A stretch of 16,855 nt of DNA from Candidatus Thorarchaeota archaeon (lineage in GTDB: Archaea; Asgardarchaeota; Thorarchaeia; Thorarchaeales; Thorarchaeaceae): assembly GCA_030642465.1 (NCBI GenBank), contig DAOWNS010000013.1:1-16855 (forward strand), read 5' to 3'. The position numbers and the translations under genes are program-made. Shown piece after piece: positions 1 through 7,026 of this stretch. Below the pieces are notes generated by a model, which saw only the letters and a program-made list of their open reading frames with translations, ran no database searches and was not told the DNA's origin. Position 1 is the first letter of the stretch, and every line of letters begins with the position of its first letter.

Positions 1-1599
1 CTCCATAATATTTCCAATGACGCAACTTCTGGTTCCATCATTGGGCACCACGAATATGACCGGATAGTCGCTCTGAACAAGAGCAATTGGCCCATGTTTG
101 GACTCGCCCGCAGAGTATCCCTCCGCATGATTGTAGGCAATCTCCTTTAACTTAAGGGCTCCTTCGTAGGCTGTGGCCATAGAAACCCCTCGCCCCAAGA
201 ACAGAAGGCTCGGCTTGTCATAGAGAATGCCTGCTAATCGCCTTGCCCGCTCTTCTTGTGTTGAGATGACATTTGAAACAATTTCAGGAATTCCTTGCAA
301 AGATTGACGTCTTCTCTCTATCTCTTCGGAATCGATGAACCCCGTAAGCTCTCCTAAGGCAAGTGCAATCTGAGCAAGCGAGGTAAGCTGTACCATGAAT
401 GTCTTCGTAGCAGCCACGCCAATCTCAGGTCCTGCTTGTGTGATAACGGTATAATCAGCTATTCTTGTGATGGAGCTACCCACCACATTTGTTATTGCAA
501 GCACCTTGACACCGAATTTCTGTGCGTACTTGACAGCTGTAATCGTGTCAGTTGTTTCTCCAGACTGTGTGATTGCAACTATGCAGTCCTCCTTGGATAA
601 GGCACCATAGACCGTGTCTGGGAAATCACTAGCCAATTCAAAGGTCGGAAGGATTCCAGCGATTGACGCAAACATATGACGTGATGCCATTGCAGCATGT
701 CCAGACGTTCCCATTGCAAGCAGATAGACCCGTCGTGCATTGTGTATGAGTTTGGCAGCTTCCTCAATTATTCCCGGTTTCAACCGAAGTGTATTCCTTA
801 TGGCATCAGGCTGTTCGTGTATTTCTTTCAACATGAAATGTGGAAATCCACTCTTCTGCGCCTGATCTGCAGTCCAGCTTATTTTGATTGTTTCCCGATT
901 CACAAGCGTGTTATCACTGAGTTTCCTGATTTCAACACCATCCACTGACAATGTAGCTATCTCGCCATCTAGCAGGAGAATCATGTTGCTGGTCATTGGC
1001 AGGAATGCTGGAATATCTGAGGAAACATATGATACCCCTTCTTCCCTTCCAAGAACAAGCGGATTTCCATTACGTGTACATACAATCTTTTCAGGTTCCT
1101 TTGTAGACATTGCTACTATAGCATAAGTACCCTCAATCTGCTTTGTGACCTCTTTGAGAGCAGCCGCAAGGTCCATCCCATCCTTCATATGCTCCTCAAT
1201 CAAATGTGGAATTACTTCTGTGTCTGTTTCAGACTTGAACTTATGGCTTCTTGAATGCAAGTCCTTTCTTAGTTGAAGGAAATTGTCTATCACTCCATTG
1301 TGTATTACAGCTATCTCGTTTTTGCAATCAAAATGTGGATGTGAATTCATGAGCGATGGAGCACCATGTGTTGCCCAACGAGTGTGACCTATTCCGATGA
1401 TTCCTGGAAGGTCATCAAGGTTCAGACTCCTATGAACATCATCAACCTTGCCTTCGTCCTTCTTTGTGTGCAGACGATTATCAGCAATAGTGGTAATGCC
1501 TACGGAATCATAACCCCTATACTCAAGACGTTTCAGGGCCTGATGAAGAAATGAGGCAACCTCGCCTCGCCCTTGAACAACACCGATTATTCCGCACAT
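1..1599 (-). CDS. glmS: Glucosamine--fructose-6-phosphate aminotransferase (isomerizing), 3' end cut off
   Basis: Makes glucosamine-6-phosphate from fructose-6-phosphate and glutamine, the entry step to UDP-GlcNAc and so to glycans. I translated the minus strand from the ATG at 1599. It opens MCGIIGVVQGRGE, where Cys2 becomes the N-terminal nucleophile of the class II glutamine amidotransferase domain. RWATHGAPS and the HNGVIDN motif follow at about residues 75-110. Two SIS sugar-isomerase domains come next, with GTSGHAA, SGETTDT and ATKTFMVQ, then the ESKHGPIAL motif near the window edge. The frame is open throughout, giving 533 residues. The family is about 600 residues long, so roughly 60-70 C-terminal residues lie outside the window. 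It follows rps10 on the same strand after 85 bases, which hold a possible TATA-like patch near 1670. The assignment is secure; whether it is cotranscribed with rps10 is unknown. Confidence 0.96.
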   Translation of the reverse strand, partial: MCGIIGVVQGRGEVASFLHQALKRLEYRGYDSVGITTIADNRLHTKKDEGKVDDVHRSLNLDDLPGIIGIGHTRWATHGAPSLMNSHPHFDCKNEIAVIHNGVIDNFLQLRKDLHSRSHKFKSETDTEVIPHLIEEHMKDGMDLAAALKEVTKQIEGTYAIVAMSTKEPEKIVCTRNGNPLVLGREEGVSYVSSDIPAFLPMTSNMILLLDGEIATLSVDGVEIRKLSDNTLVNRETIKISWTADQAQKSGFPHFMLKEIHEQPDAIRNTLRLKPGIIEEAAKLIHNARRVYLLAMGTSGHAAMASRHMFASIAGILPTFELASDFPDTVYGALSKEDCIVAITQSGETTDTITAVKYAQKFGVKVLAITNVVGSSITRIADYTVITQAGPEIGVAATKTFMVQLTSLAQIALALGELTGFIDSEEIERRRQSLQGIPEIVSNVISTQEERARRLAGILYDKPSLLFLGRGVSMATAYEGALKLKEIAYNHAEGYSAGESKHGPIALVQSDYPVIFVVPNDGTRSCVIGNIME

Positions 1600-1684
1600 C
1601 TCAAAGATGCCCCAAGAAAATGCTATTATCGACCTTACTTACACTAACTTGAAAGAGCTTGTGAAAGAGATAAATGTTGACCAA

Positions 1685-1996
1685 CTAACCAGTTAGCTCA
1701 ATCTCGATATATACCGAGTCTGGGATTCTTACACGCATTATCTGACGTATTGCACGTTCATCCGCATCAATATCTATTAGACGTTTGTGAACTCTCATTT
1801 CCCATTTATCCCATGATTCAGTGCCTTGACCACATGGAGTCTTGCGAGTTGGCACTACCATCCGTCGGGTTGGCAGCGGAATAGGACCTGCCATTCGAAC
1901 ACCTGTCTTGCGTGTTATACGCTTAATTTGATTGCAAACACCATCAAGATCTTCTGTACTTGTGCTTGATAGTCGAATTCTCGCTTTCTGAGTCAT
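1685..1996 (-). CDS. rps10: Small ribosomal subunit protein uS10
   Basis: Structural protein of the 30S subunit head. The 103-residue length fits archaeal and eukaryotic uS10/S20e. The family signatures are present: GPIPLPTRR near residue 38, then TRKTPCGQGTESWDKWEMR and HKRLIDI at about 50-75. The ATG at 1996 gives the expected N-terminus (MTQKARIRLSS). A GGAG lies about 13 bases upstream, so any Shine-Dalgarno pairing would be poorly spaced. In many archaea this gene follows the EF-1alpha gene; here no tuf lies upstream, and the neighbour on that side is a divergent isopentenyl phosphate kinase gene. A TATA-like element about 60 bases upstream suggests it has its own promoter. Confidence 0.96.
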   Translation of the reverse strand: MTQKARIRLSSTSTEDLDGVCNQIKRITRKTGVRMAGPIPLPTRRMVVPTRKTPCGQGTESWDKWEMRVHKRLIDIDADERAIRQIMRVRIPDSVYIEIELTG

Positions 1997-2049
1997 TTGG
2001 AATTACAGCTCCACTCGGTAAGGCATCCAAGGCAACCGTCTTGCATCCT

Positions 2050-2060
2050 GATAAAAAGAT
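2050..2060 (-). promoter_or_regulatory. TATA-like element for rps10
   Basis: On the minus strand the sequence reads CTTTTTATC, centred about 60 bases before the rps10 ATG. With usual archaeal TATA-to-start spacing it would give a leader of roughly 30 bases. Position and composition are the only support. Confidence 0.35.
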
Positions 2061-2093
2061 TGTCTTGTGGGGTGCGTCATTAAGGTATGGAGC

Positions 2094-2115
2094 TGCTGCT
2101 AGACGAATAGCAGCA
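2094..2115. repeat. Perfect 8-bp inverted repeat in the rps10/ipk divergent region
   Basis: TGCTGCTA (2094-2101) and TAGCAGCA (2108-2115) are exact inverted repeats separated by six bases. The element is about 70 bases upstream of the kinase start and about 100 bases upstream of rps10. It could be an operator for a dimeric regulator or an RNA hairpin. It also falls inside the start-less frame at 1944-2138, where it encodes Ala-rich codons, so chance origin is possible. Confidence 0.4.
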
Positions 2116-2147
2116 TAATCGTCAAATCTATCGAGAATTCAATGTAC

Positions 2148-2160
2148 GGTATATCAATAA
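2148..2160 (+). promoter_or_regulatory. TATA-like element for the isopentenyl phosphate kinase gene
   Basis: The run GGTATATCAATAA is centred about 32 bases before the GTG at 2186. Normal archaeal spacing would place transcription start near 2180-2186, suggesting a leaderless or nearly leaderless mRNA. No Shine-Dalgarno sequence is visible there. Confidence 0.45.
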
Positions 2161-2185
2161 GCACGCTTTTTCTTTCGGAAACTAA

Positions 2186-2989
2186 GTGTTGCATTTGAAA
2201 TTTCTTACACTTGTGAAACTGGGCGGTTCAGTAATAACTCAGAAACAAATTTCTCCACCTACTGTCTACAAGATGGCAATTAGTCGTATCGCCAAAGAAC
2301 TCCGAACGCACCAAGGACCGCTAATTGTCGTTCTGGGAGGGGGTGCACATGGTCACCAAGCTGCACACATTTATGGATTTGGCGATTCATCTACTCCACC
2401 AGAGAAACTTCTCTCAGGCATTCCATTAATACGTCACAATATGACACTGCTATCACTTGAGGTTGAACAAGCATTAAACGCCAATGGCCTACCATCTGTT
2501 GTAATTCCGCCATTTTCCTCAGTTAGCTTGCACGATGGCGAGATAATGAACTTCCCAACAGACATAATCAAATGGACTCTGGAGGCACACTGTGCGGTCA
2601 TCATCCACGGAGATGTGTGCCTTGACGATGTACGAGGGGCTTCCATACTAAGTGGTGATACTATTTCGGTCTACCTAGCAAAAGCATTGGATATCCAGAG
2701 AGTATTCATCGGCACAGATGTAGATGGCATATTCGAAGAGAATCCCCATGCCAATCCGAATGCCACTCTCGTACCTGTGATTGACAGCTCCAACAAGAAT
2801 TTCGTTCTGGCAGGTGCAGGGGCTTCTGCATCCACTGATGTAACAGGAGGTATGGCACGGAAGGCACAGGAGCTAATTGAACTAGCCAATCAGACAACTC
2901 AAGTTGCAGTCTTCAACCTCACATCTCCGGGACGTCTAACTGCTCTTCTCGCAGGCAAATCAACTACTTGTACCAGAATAGAATTCTGA
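2186..2989 (+). CDS. Isopentenyl phosphate kinase
   Basis: Phosphorylates isopentenyl phosphate with ATP to isopentenyl diphosphate, the last kinase step of the archaeal mevalonate route to ether-lipid isoprenoids; cytosolic. It belongs to the amino acid kinase fold. KLGGS with a second lysine (residues 11-20) forms the phosphate-binding start. GGGAHGH (51-57) carries the glycine loop and the His that, from family knowledge, marks isopentenyl phosphate kinases against other members of the fold. HGD near 141, a following SGD, and GTDVDGIFEENP near 175-185 complete the nucleotide site, and a Thr/Gly-rich TDVTGGMARK motif lies near 235. The 267 residues match the family. The first codon is GTG; TTG codons at 2189 and 2195 are equally possible, and the latter would begin MKFLTLVKLGG. 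The gene converges on the ATPase gene with a gap of only four bases. Confidence 0.9.
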   Translation: MLHLKFLTLVKLGGSVITQKQISPPTVYKMAISRIAKELRTHQGPLIVVLGGGAHGHQAAHIYGFGDSSTPPEKLLSGIPLIRHNMTLLSLEVEQALNANGLPSVVIPPFSSVSLHDGEIMNFPTDIIKWTLEAHCAVIIHGDVCLDDVRGASILSGDTISVYLAKALDIQRVFIGTDVDGIFEENPHANPNATLVPVIDSSNKNFVLAGAGASASTDVTGGMARKAQELIELANQTTQVAVFNLTSPGRLTALLAGKSTTCTRIEF

Positions 2990-2993
2990 AACA

Positions 2994-4997
2994 CTATACC
3001 AGCATTTCCGCAACCGCATCGTCCATCGTCTTCATGATCAAATTCGCTGGAATCATGGCGCCATCATCAAGATACTCGGCTGCTGTTAGGAGGCATATCA
3101 CTTGTGTCGACCCGCAAATCCGGCATGCCAAATCACTATGAAGATTCAGAAGCGTGTTAAGCTGTTGCTGTGTCGGAAATACAACATAGGATTTCTTACC
3201 AACGCAGAAATCATAATATTCATGGCCTTTGGAAATAGGCCCATTCTGTTTCCCAATCTCTCCAATTAGTAGACTAATCGCTCTCTCTTTGAGGTTTCTC
3301 AGCACTGCTGAATTTACAATCCAGAGGTTCTTCTCGAAATCAGTATATCGCTTCTCGCCTCCAACACGCAACGCTACAAGCACTTCATCAGCAAGGAGTT
3401 CTGTGAGGGCACGTTTGCCTTCCGCGACACTCATGGGAGCTGACCTCCCTTTGAGTGACTGCAACGCAGTAGTGTCGATGAATTCTAGAAGGGAATCCCA
3501 CGCAATATGTCCATCCGACAAATCAACGAAGTCTTCGATTAAGCCAAACCAGAGACGCATTTGGACTGCACGACTCGTAGCTGAACCGACATCATGCACA
3601 GCTCCCCGCAAATCAATCCTTTCTGATTTGGAGATTTTCGCAACCACACCAAGCTGCTCTTCAACCATTTCGCTCCTATGTGGCTTTCCATGAACAAGTT
3701 CATCCATCACCTTGTTTAGAGAGCTGGGAAAAGCTGAGATTACAGTCACAGCATCAAATGTATCTGAACGATCAATGGATTCTCTTAGCTTGGATGCGGC
3801 TATGCTTCCTCTCACCACTACCACCAACTTGTTGATATTATTTCCAAGCTCACTCATGCATGTTTCAATCTGTCCTAAAACCGATTCTATGGAAGATGCT
3901 TTCAAATGGTTTGGCAAGATGAGTATAGCATAATTACCCGCAATCAATTGTGCTCCATTCGAATCCAGCTTTTGATATTCAAAGTTATGAACCGAGTCCA
4001 GACGTCGAATTATGTAATTCATAATAACGTCCCTAACAGCTTCCAATTCTCTGCCTGGTACTGTAAACACAAAACCGCCAGGCACAAGTGAAAGTGCTTC
4101 GCGCGCAATAGCTCCAAGAGAAACAAGGTTGCGGATTATCTCCGCAATATCATTTTCAGCAAATTGCGAATCCAAAGTCATCAATAGGCTCTTGATTTCA
4201 ATCTCAGTGGCCATATCTCTAGATGCGAGAAAAGCAACTACATGGTTTGCCAGCTCACCCAGCCGATCAACCACCACCCCTTCCGGTTTGGTAATGGTGC
4301 ACGTTTCGTGCACTACTGTGCTTAACTCAGTTGTTTCACAGCCTTGAGTGATTGCTTCTTTGGTATCCTTTCTTGAGGTTCTAGACACGGGTACAAACAG
4401 CCTAGTGGCGATTTCGAAGGTACTAGAACTTGGAACATGAATGAGGGCTCTGCCGCACTTCAATGACTTAAGATACTCCTCTTGTTCAGCATTGAGCGCC
4501 ATATATTTGGACCCAATGGAGCTGTCGTACGGCAGACGAAATGTAATCTTAGTTGCAGTGTTGGCCAAAATGTTCGAGGATATGTTCGGTCTTGTTGATA
4601 CAACAATTACTCCTTGTCCGGTAGCCCGTTGAAGCATGACCATTGACTCACCAGTGGTGATATCTGCTGCCGAATGCCTTGTGTAGCTCTCAGGCACTAA
4701 ATTGCTTGCTTCCTCAAGAACTACGACATGATGCAGTCCAGGTCTTATTCCACGTTTCATAGCATTGTCGAATATTTTCTTGGCGACAAGATTGTAGAGG
4801 ATCCGGACTGCATCCATACCACCTATTCTTGCAATGTGGCGCATATCGAATACCACACGCTTATCCAACAGAGTAGAAATCTTGAGTGCTTCCGCTCCCC
4901 CTTTTAGTATAGATCCAAGGGGTTCGCCAGATAATATCTCAAGACGATTAAGAAGCGCATCCCTAGTCATACTTCCAAAGCGATCATTGCCAGCCAT
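2994..4997 (-). CDS. HerA/VirB4-like translocase ATPase, C-terminal part (Walker B half plus C-terminal extension)
   Basis: This is the second half of a HerA/FtsK-superfamily ATPase begun by the frame at 4967-6745. It carries the Walker B strand VVVLEEAS (residues 91-98) and the downstream STRPNISSNILANTATKITF stretch (134-153) typical of HerA-like proteins, but no P-loop, so it should not hydrolyse ATP alone. A probable winged-helix segment lies at about 248-313. An alpha/beta region with YAILILPN and KLVVVVRG strands follows at about 355-400. The last 70 residues include a CRIC pair (about 625-628). Beyond the core, roughly 450 residues form an extension I cannot name. The ATG at 4997 gives MAGNDRFGS; an ATG at 4970 overlaps the upstream stop as ATGA and would give MTRDALLNR. 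It is probably either one gene broken by a frameshift or a split, coupled pair. Confidence 0.85.
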   Translation of the reverse strand: MAGNDRFGSMTRDALLNRLEILSGEPLGSILKGGAEALKISTLLDKRVVFDMRHIARIGGMDAVRILYNLVAKKIFDNAMKRGIRPGLHHVVVLEEASNLVPESYTRHSAADITTGESMVMLQRATGQGVIVVSTRPNISSNILANTATKITFRLPYDSSIGSKYMALNAEQEEYLKSLKCGRALIHVPSSSTFEIATRLFVPVSRTSRKDTKEAITQGCETTELSTVVHETCTITKPEGVVVDRLGELANHVVAFLASRDMATEIEIKSLLMTLDSQFAENDIAEIIRNLVSLGAIAREALSLVPGGFVFTVPGRELEAVRDVIMNYIIRRLDSVHNFEYQKLDSNGAQLIAGNYAILILPNHLKASSIESVLGQIETCMSELGNNINKLVVVVRGSIAASKLRESIDRSDTFDAVTVISAFPSSLNKVMDELVHGKPHRSEMVEEQLGVVAKISKSERIDLRGAVHDVGSATSRAVQMRLWFGLIEDFVDLSDGHIAWDSLLEFIDTTALQSLKGRSAPMSVAEGKRALTELLADEVLVALRVGGEKRYTDFEKNLWIVNSAVLRNLKERAISLLIGEIGKQNGPISKGHEYYDFCVGKKSYVVFPTQQQLNTLLNLHSDLACRICGSTQVICLLTAAEYLDDGAMIPANLIMKTMDDAVAEMLV
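4967..4997 (-). other. Frame break inside the HerA-like ATPase gene
   Basis: The upstream frame reads on past FQR into WLAMIALEV and a TGA at 4967-4969. The downstream frame reads MAGNDRFGSMTRDALLNR from 4997. ATPase-core homology appears to pass from one frame to the other near the bases TTTCAAAGATGG (RNA sense). One extra A in the AAA run would restore a single frame of about 1,250 codons. No canonical slippery heptamer is present. An ATGA stop/start overlap sits at 4967-4970, which would suit coupled translation of two polypeptides. Confidence 0.8.
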
Positions 4998-6745
4998 CTT
5001 TGAAATAATTCGGTTAAGGCTTGAACTGACTTCGTTTCACGCCTTGATTTCGCTAGCTCCATTACTGATTCTCGCAAGAGTTTCTCCATGGCAGGAGAAA
5101 GTTCAGATGACACGCCTCTTTCATTTATGAGCTCCCTTAGAATCGCAAATGTTGCATGCGCATCTACCTCACTTGAATCAATTTCAGTATCTAATAGATC
5201 CATCACGAAAGAGGCATCTTTTCCTGGATTGAGTATGAGAATGTCGGAGTCCCATTCAGCAAGGTCCGCATACTCAGATCCTTTAATATCAAACACCCAC
5301 CAAGGAACATCAGTCTTCAAACTCAATTCAAGCATCAATTTCTTCACAAGATTTGTCTTGCCCGTGCCAGTAGCACCGAGAACTGCAACATGTTCTCTCA
5401 GCCACTCCGGTTTAATCCCGATATCACTAATACGTCGCCCTCCGTAGATTGTCTTTCCAATGATTAGCTCATTGTCTACCAGCTTCCTCATTGGAACTGG
5501 AAAGACTGGAGTCACAGTCGCTGCAATGACAGGAAGCTGTTGTACAGGGGTGTTTACGTAGCCCACTAAGGAACTCACATGGATTTTCTGACGTTTGAAA
5601 TGGCGTCTGGTGATAAGTCTGCATGCAGTTCTGCCTCCAATTCCTCTTCTCTTCAGGGAAACGTTTCCTTCCCCGCCCCAAATTGAAGCAATAAGACCGT
5701 TTACACCATTCGTCACCCTTTCAAGTTCAGCAGTATCCTTGGCCTTAGCAAGAACGTATACGGAGTTGTCAAACCAACCGGAATCACCTTGCATTCTCTC
5801 ATGTTGGTCTAGAAGCTTTCTCTTGTTGGCATGGTCAGTCAAGGAATCCTCATTCCTCAGCTCCTTTGCGCGAATGTTTTTCCATTCTCCTTCCATTCTC
5901 TTCCTCTCTCTGCCCGCTTTTGCACTTGAGAATACACAAGTTAGAGTGACAGAGTATCTCTGCTTGATTGCAGTAGAGATGAATGTGCCAACCTGTGAGG
6001 CATCAATCGAAGGCGCAACTCTGGGGACTCCCGAAATGAATGTGAGTGACTGAAGCATCCCACCGTCATGAACCAATGCGGAGGACTTTCTCAATGAGTC
6101 TATGCAATTCGCCATGTCAGCAGCTCCCCTCAGCTTGTCTTCTCCTAGCTGGTGCACCTCAACCCCATTCAAAGAGGCCAAGAGAATAGCTTCGGTTCGC
6201 GTAGCTTCTCGCTTCAAAATCGCTTTGATTTCCGCTAGATTTTTTCCAGATGCAGTAATGAACAACCGCAGGAATGGTTCCCCTTTTTCCACTCCCACCT
6301 CATATGCCATAGAAACTCTGCTATCTAGGCCTGCACGTAGTGCTAGGAGCAGTGCAGCATTATACCTAGGCTTCTTGCCAGGATCAACAACAATTGAGCT
6401 AGGCACAGAAGCAAGTTCCAGCACACAAGTCACAACAACATGCCGATCCAGCTGAATAACAAGGAACTTCTCATCGATAAGAATTGACAATTCATCATTG
6501 CGAATTCTCTCACTGGTCAACAACCCACCTGACAGGATTGGTATTGCACAAACAATGACTTCGACAGTCAGCTTAAAAGGCACAGGCGGCTGTTGGATCA
6601 GACCGACAAGAGGTAACAAGTACACGAACATCATGTAGAGGCCACATACAATCGTGCCGCCAATCCACATTATTCTAACCAAGGTCCACAGTCCTGGATA
6701 TGTGCGGCTGAATACCTGTATCACCTTCTCATCTCTCTTTATCAT
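4967..6745 (-). CDS. Membrane-anchored HerA/VirB4-like ATPase, N-terminal part (Walker A half)
   Basis: N-terminal half of a predicted inner-membrane translocase ATPase. Two hydrophobic segments (about 25-50 and 58-77) form a membrane hairpin that leaves the bulk cytoplasmic. Residues 90-230 resemble the pre-ATPase region of VirB4/HerA-type proteins. A charged helical stretch follows at about 270-315. The Walker A motif GATGTGKTN has its lysine at residue 463 and is followed by WWVFDIKGSEYADL. The Walker B half is in the next frame (2994-4997). Membrane HerA-like proteins include CedB of the archaeal Ced DNA-import system and VirB4 of conjugation machines; assignment to either is inference. 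The ATG at 6745 is preceded in frame by a TAG two codons upstream. A divergent gene for an Ig-like surface protein starts about 280 bases away. Confidence 0.87.
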   Translation of the reverse strand: MIKRDEKVIQVFSRTYPGLWTLVRIMWIGGTIVCGLYMMFVYLLPLVGLIQQPPVPFKLTVEVIVCAIPILSGGLLTSERIRNDELSILIDEKFLVIQLDRHVVVTCVLELASVPSSIVVDPGKKPRYNAALLLALRAGLDSRVSMAYEVGVEKGEPFLRLFITASGKNLAEIKAILKREATRTEAILLASLNGVEVHQLGEDKLRGAADMANCIDSLRKSSALVHDGGMLQSLTFISGVPRVAPSIDASQVGTFISTAIKQRYSVTLTCVFSSAKAGRERKRMEGEWKNIRAKELRNEDSLTDHANKRKLLDQHERMQGDSGWFDNSVYVLAKAKDTAELERVTNGVNGLIASIWGGEGNVSLKRRGIGGRTACRLITRRHFKRQKIHVSSLVGYVNTPVQQLPVIAATVTPVFPVPMRKLVDNELIIGKTIYGGRRISDIGIKPEWLREHVAVLGATGTGKTNLVKKLMLELSLKTDVPWWVFDIKGSEYADLAEWDSDILILNPGKDASFVMDLLDTEIDSSEVDAHATFAILRELINERGVSSELSPAMEKLLRESVMELAKSRRETKSVQALTELFQRWLAMIALEV

Positions 6746-7026
6746 AATCTAGGCCGCATGATAGAGCGGATTTCGTCTGTTGCAGATGACAATACTCAAT
6801 TCCTTCAGCATAGATATGAGGTCAATTCATAGTTTCAGATTTCTCCATAAGAACTCCCCCAGTTATCCTGCAACTTGCATCATTGAGAAACAACTCAGCA
6901 ACTGTAGGAGGTTAATAACCCCAGTTCGCGACTCACCTTGGAGTAATCTAGACCTGTTGGTTCGTGCTTCAGTAAGCAAAACGCAGGCAAACGGAAATCA
7001 AAACCCACATCGAGGAGGAATCTATC
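6746..7026. other. Divergent intergenic region between the HerA-like ATPase and surface-protein genes
   Basis: This 281-base stretch should hold the promoters of both flanking genes. A near-palindromic AT-rich run, GGTTAATAACC (about 6910-6920), is the best plus-strand TATA candidate. I see no convincing minus-strand TATA box. A plus-strand frame from 6780 runs through it, but its product is not recognisable. No RNA gene was seen. Confidence 0.4.
7012..7019 (+). promoter_or_regulatory. Strong Shine-Dalgarno sequence selecting a CTG start
   Basis: GAGGAGGA ends about seven bases before a CTG at 7027 that is in frame with the surface protein. It is the strongest ribosome-binding sequence I noticed in the window. 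The only other near-cognate start, TTG at 7048, would be more than 25 bases from it. Confidence 0.65.

Larger units (their letters stand above)
1944..2138 (-). pseudogene. Start-less 64-codon reading frame upstream of rps10 (possible gene remnant)
   Basis: Between rps10 and the divergent kinase gene, one minus-strand frame is open from just after a stop (2139-2141) to a TGA at 1944-1946. It overlaps the first 53 bases of rps10 in another frame. The translation looks protein-like, with pieces such as DDYAAIRLAAAPYLND and TIFLSGCKTVALDALPSG. There is no ATG or GTG and no TTG near its 5' end; only ATT or CTC codons could begin it. It may be the tail of a lost gene, a small protein with a non-standard start, or chance. 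I do not recognise the family. Confidence 0.25.

Noticed and set aside
3229..3693. Plus-strand frame of 154 codons
   Set aside because: Lies wholly antisense to the HerA-like ATPase, whose own frame is better supported; Ser/Arg-rich shadow composition.
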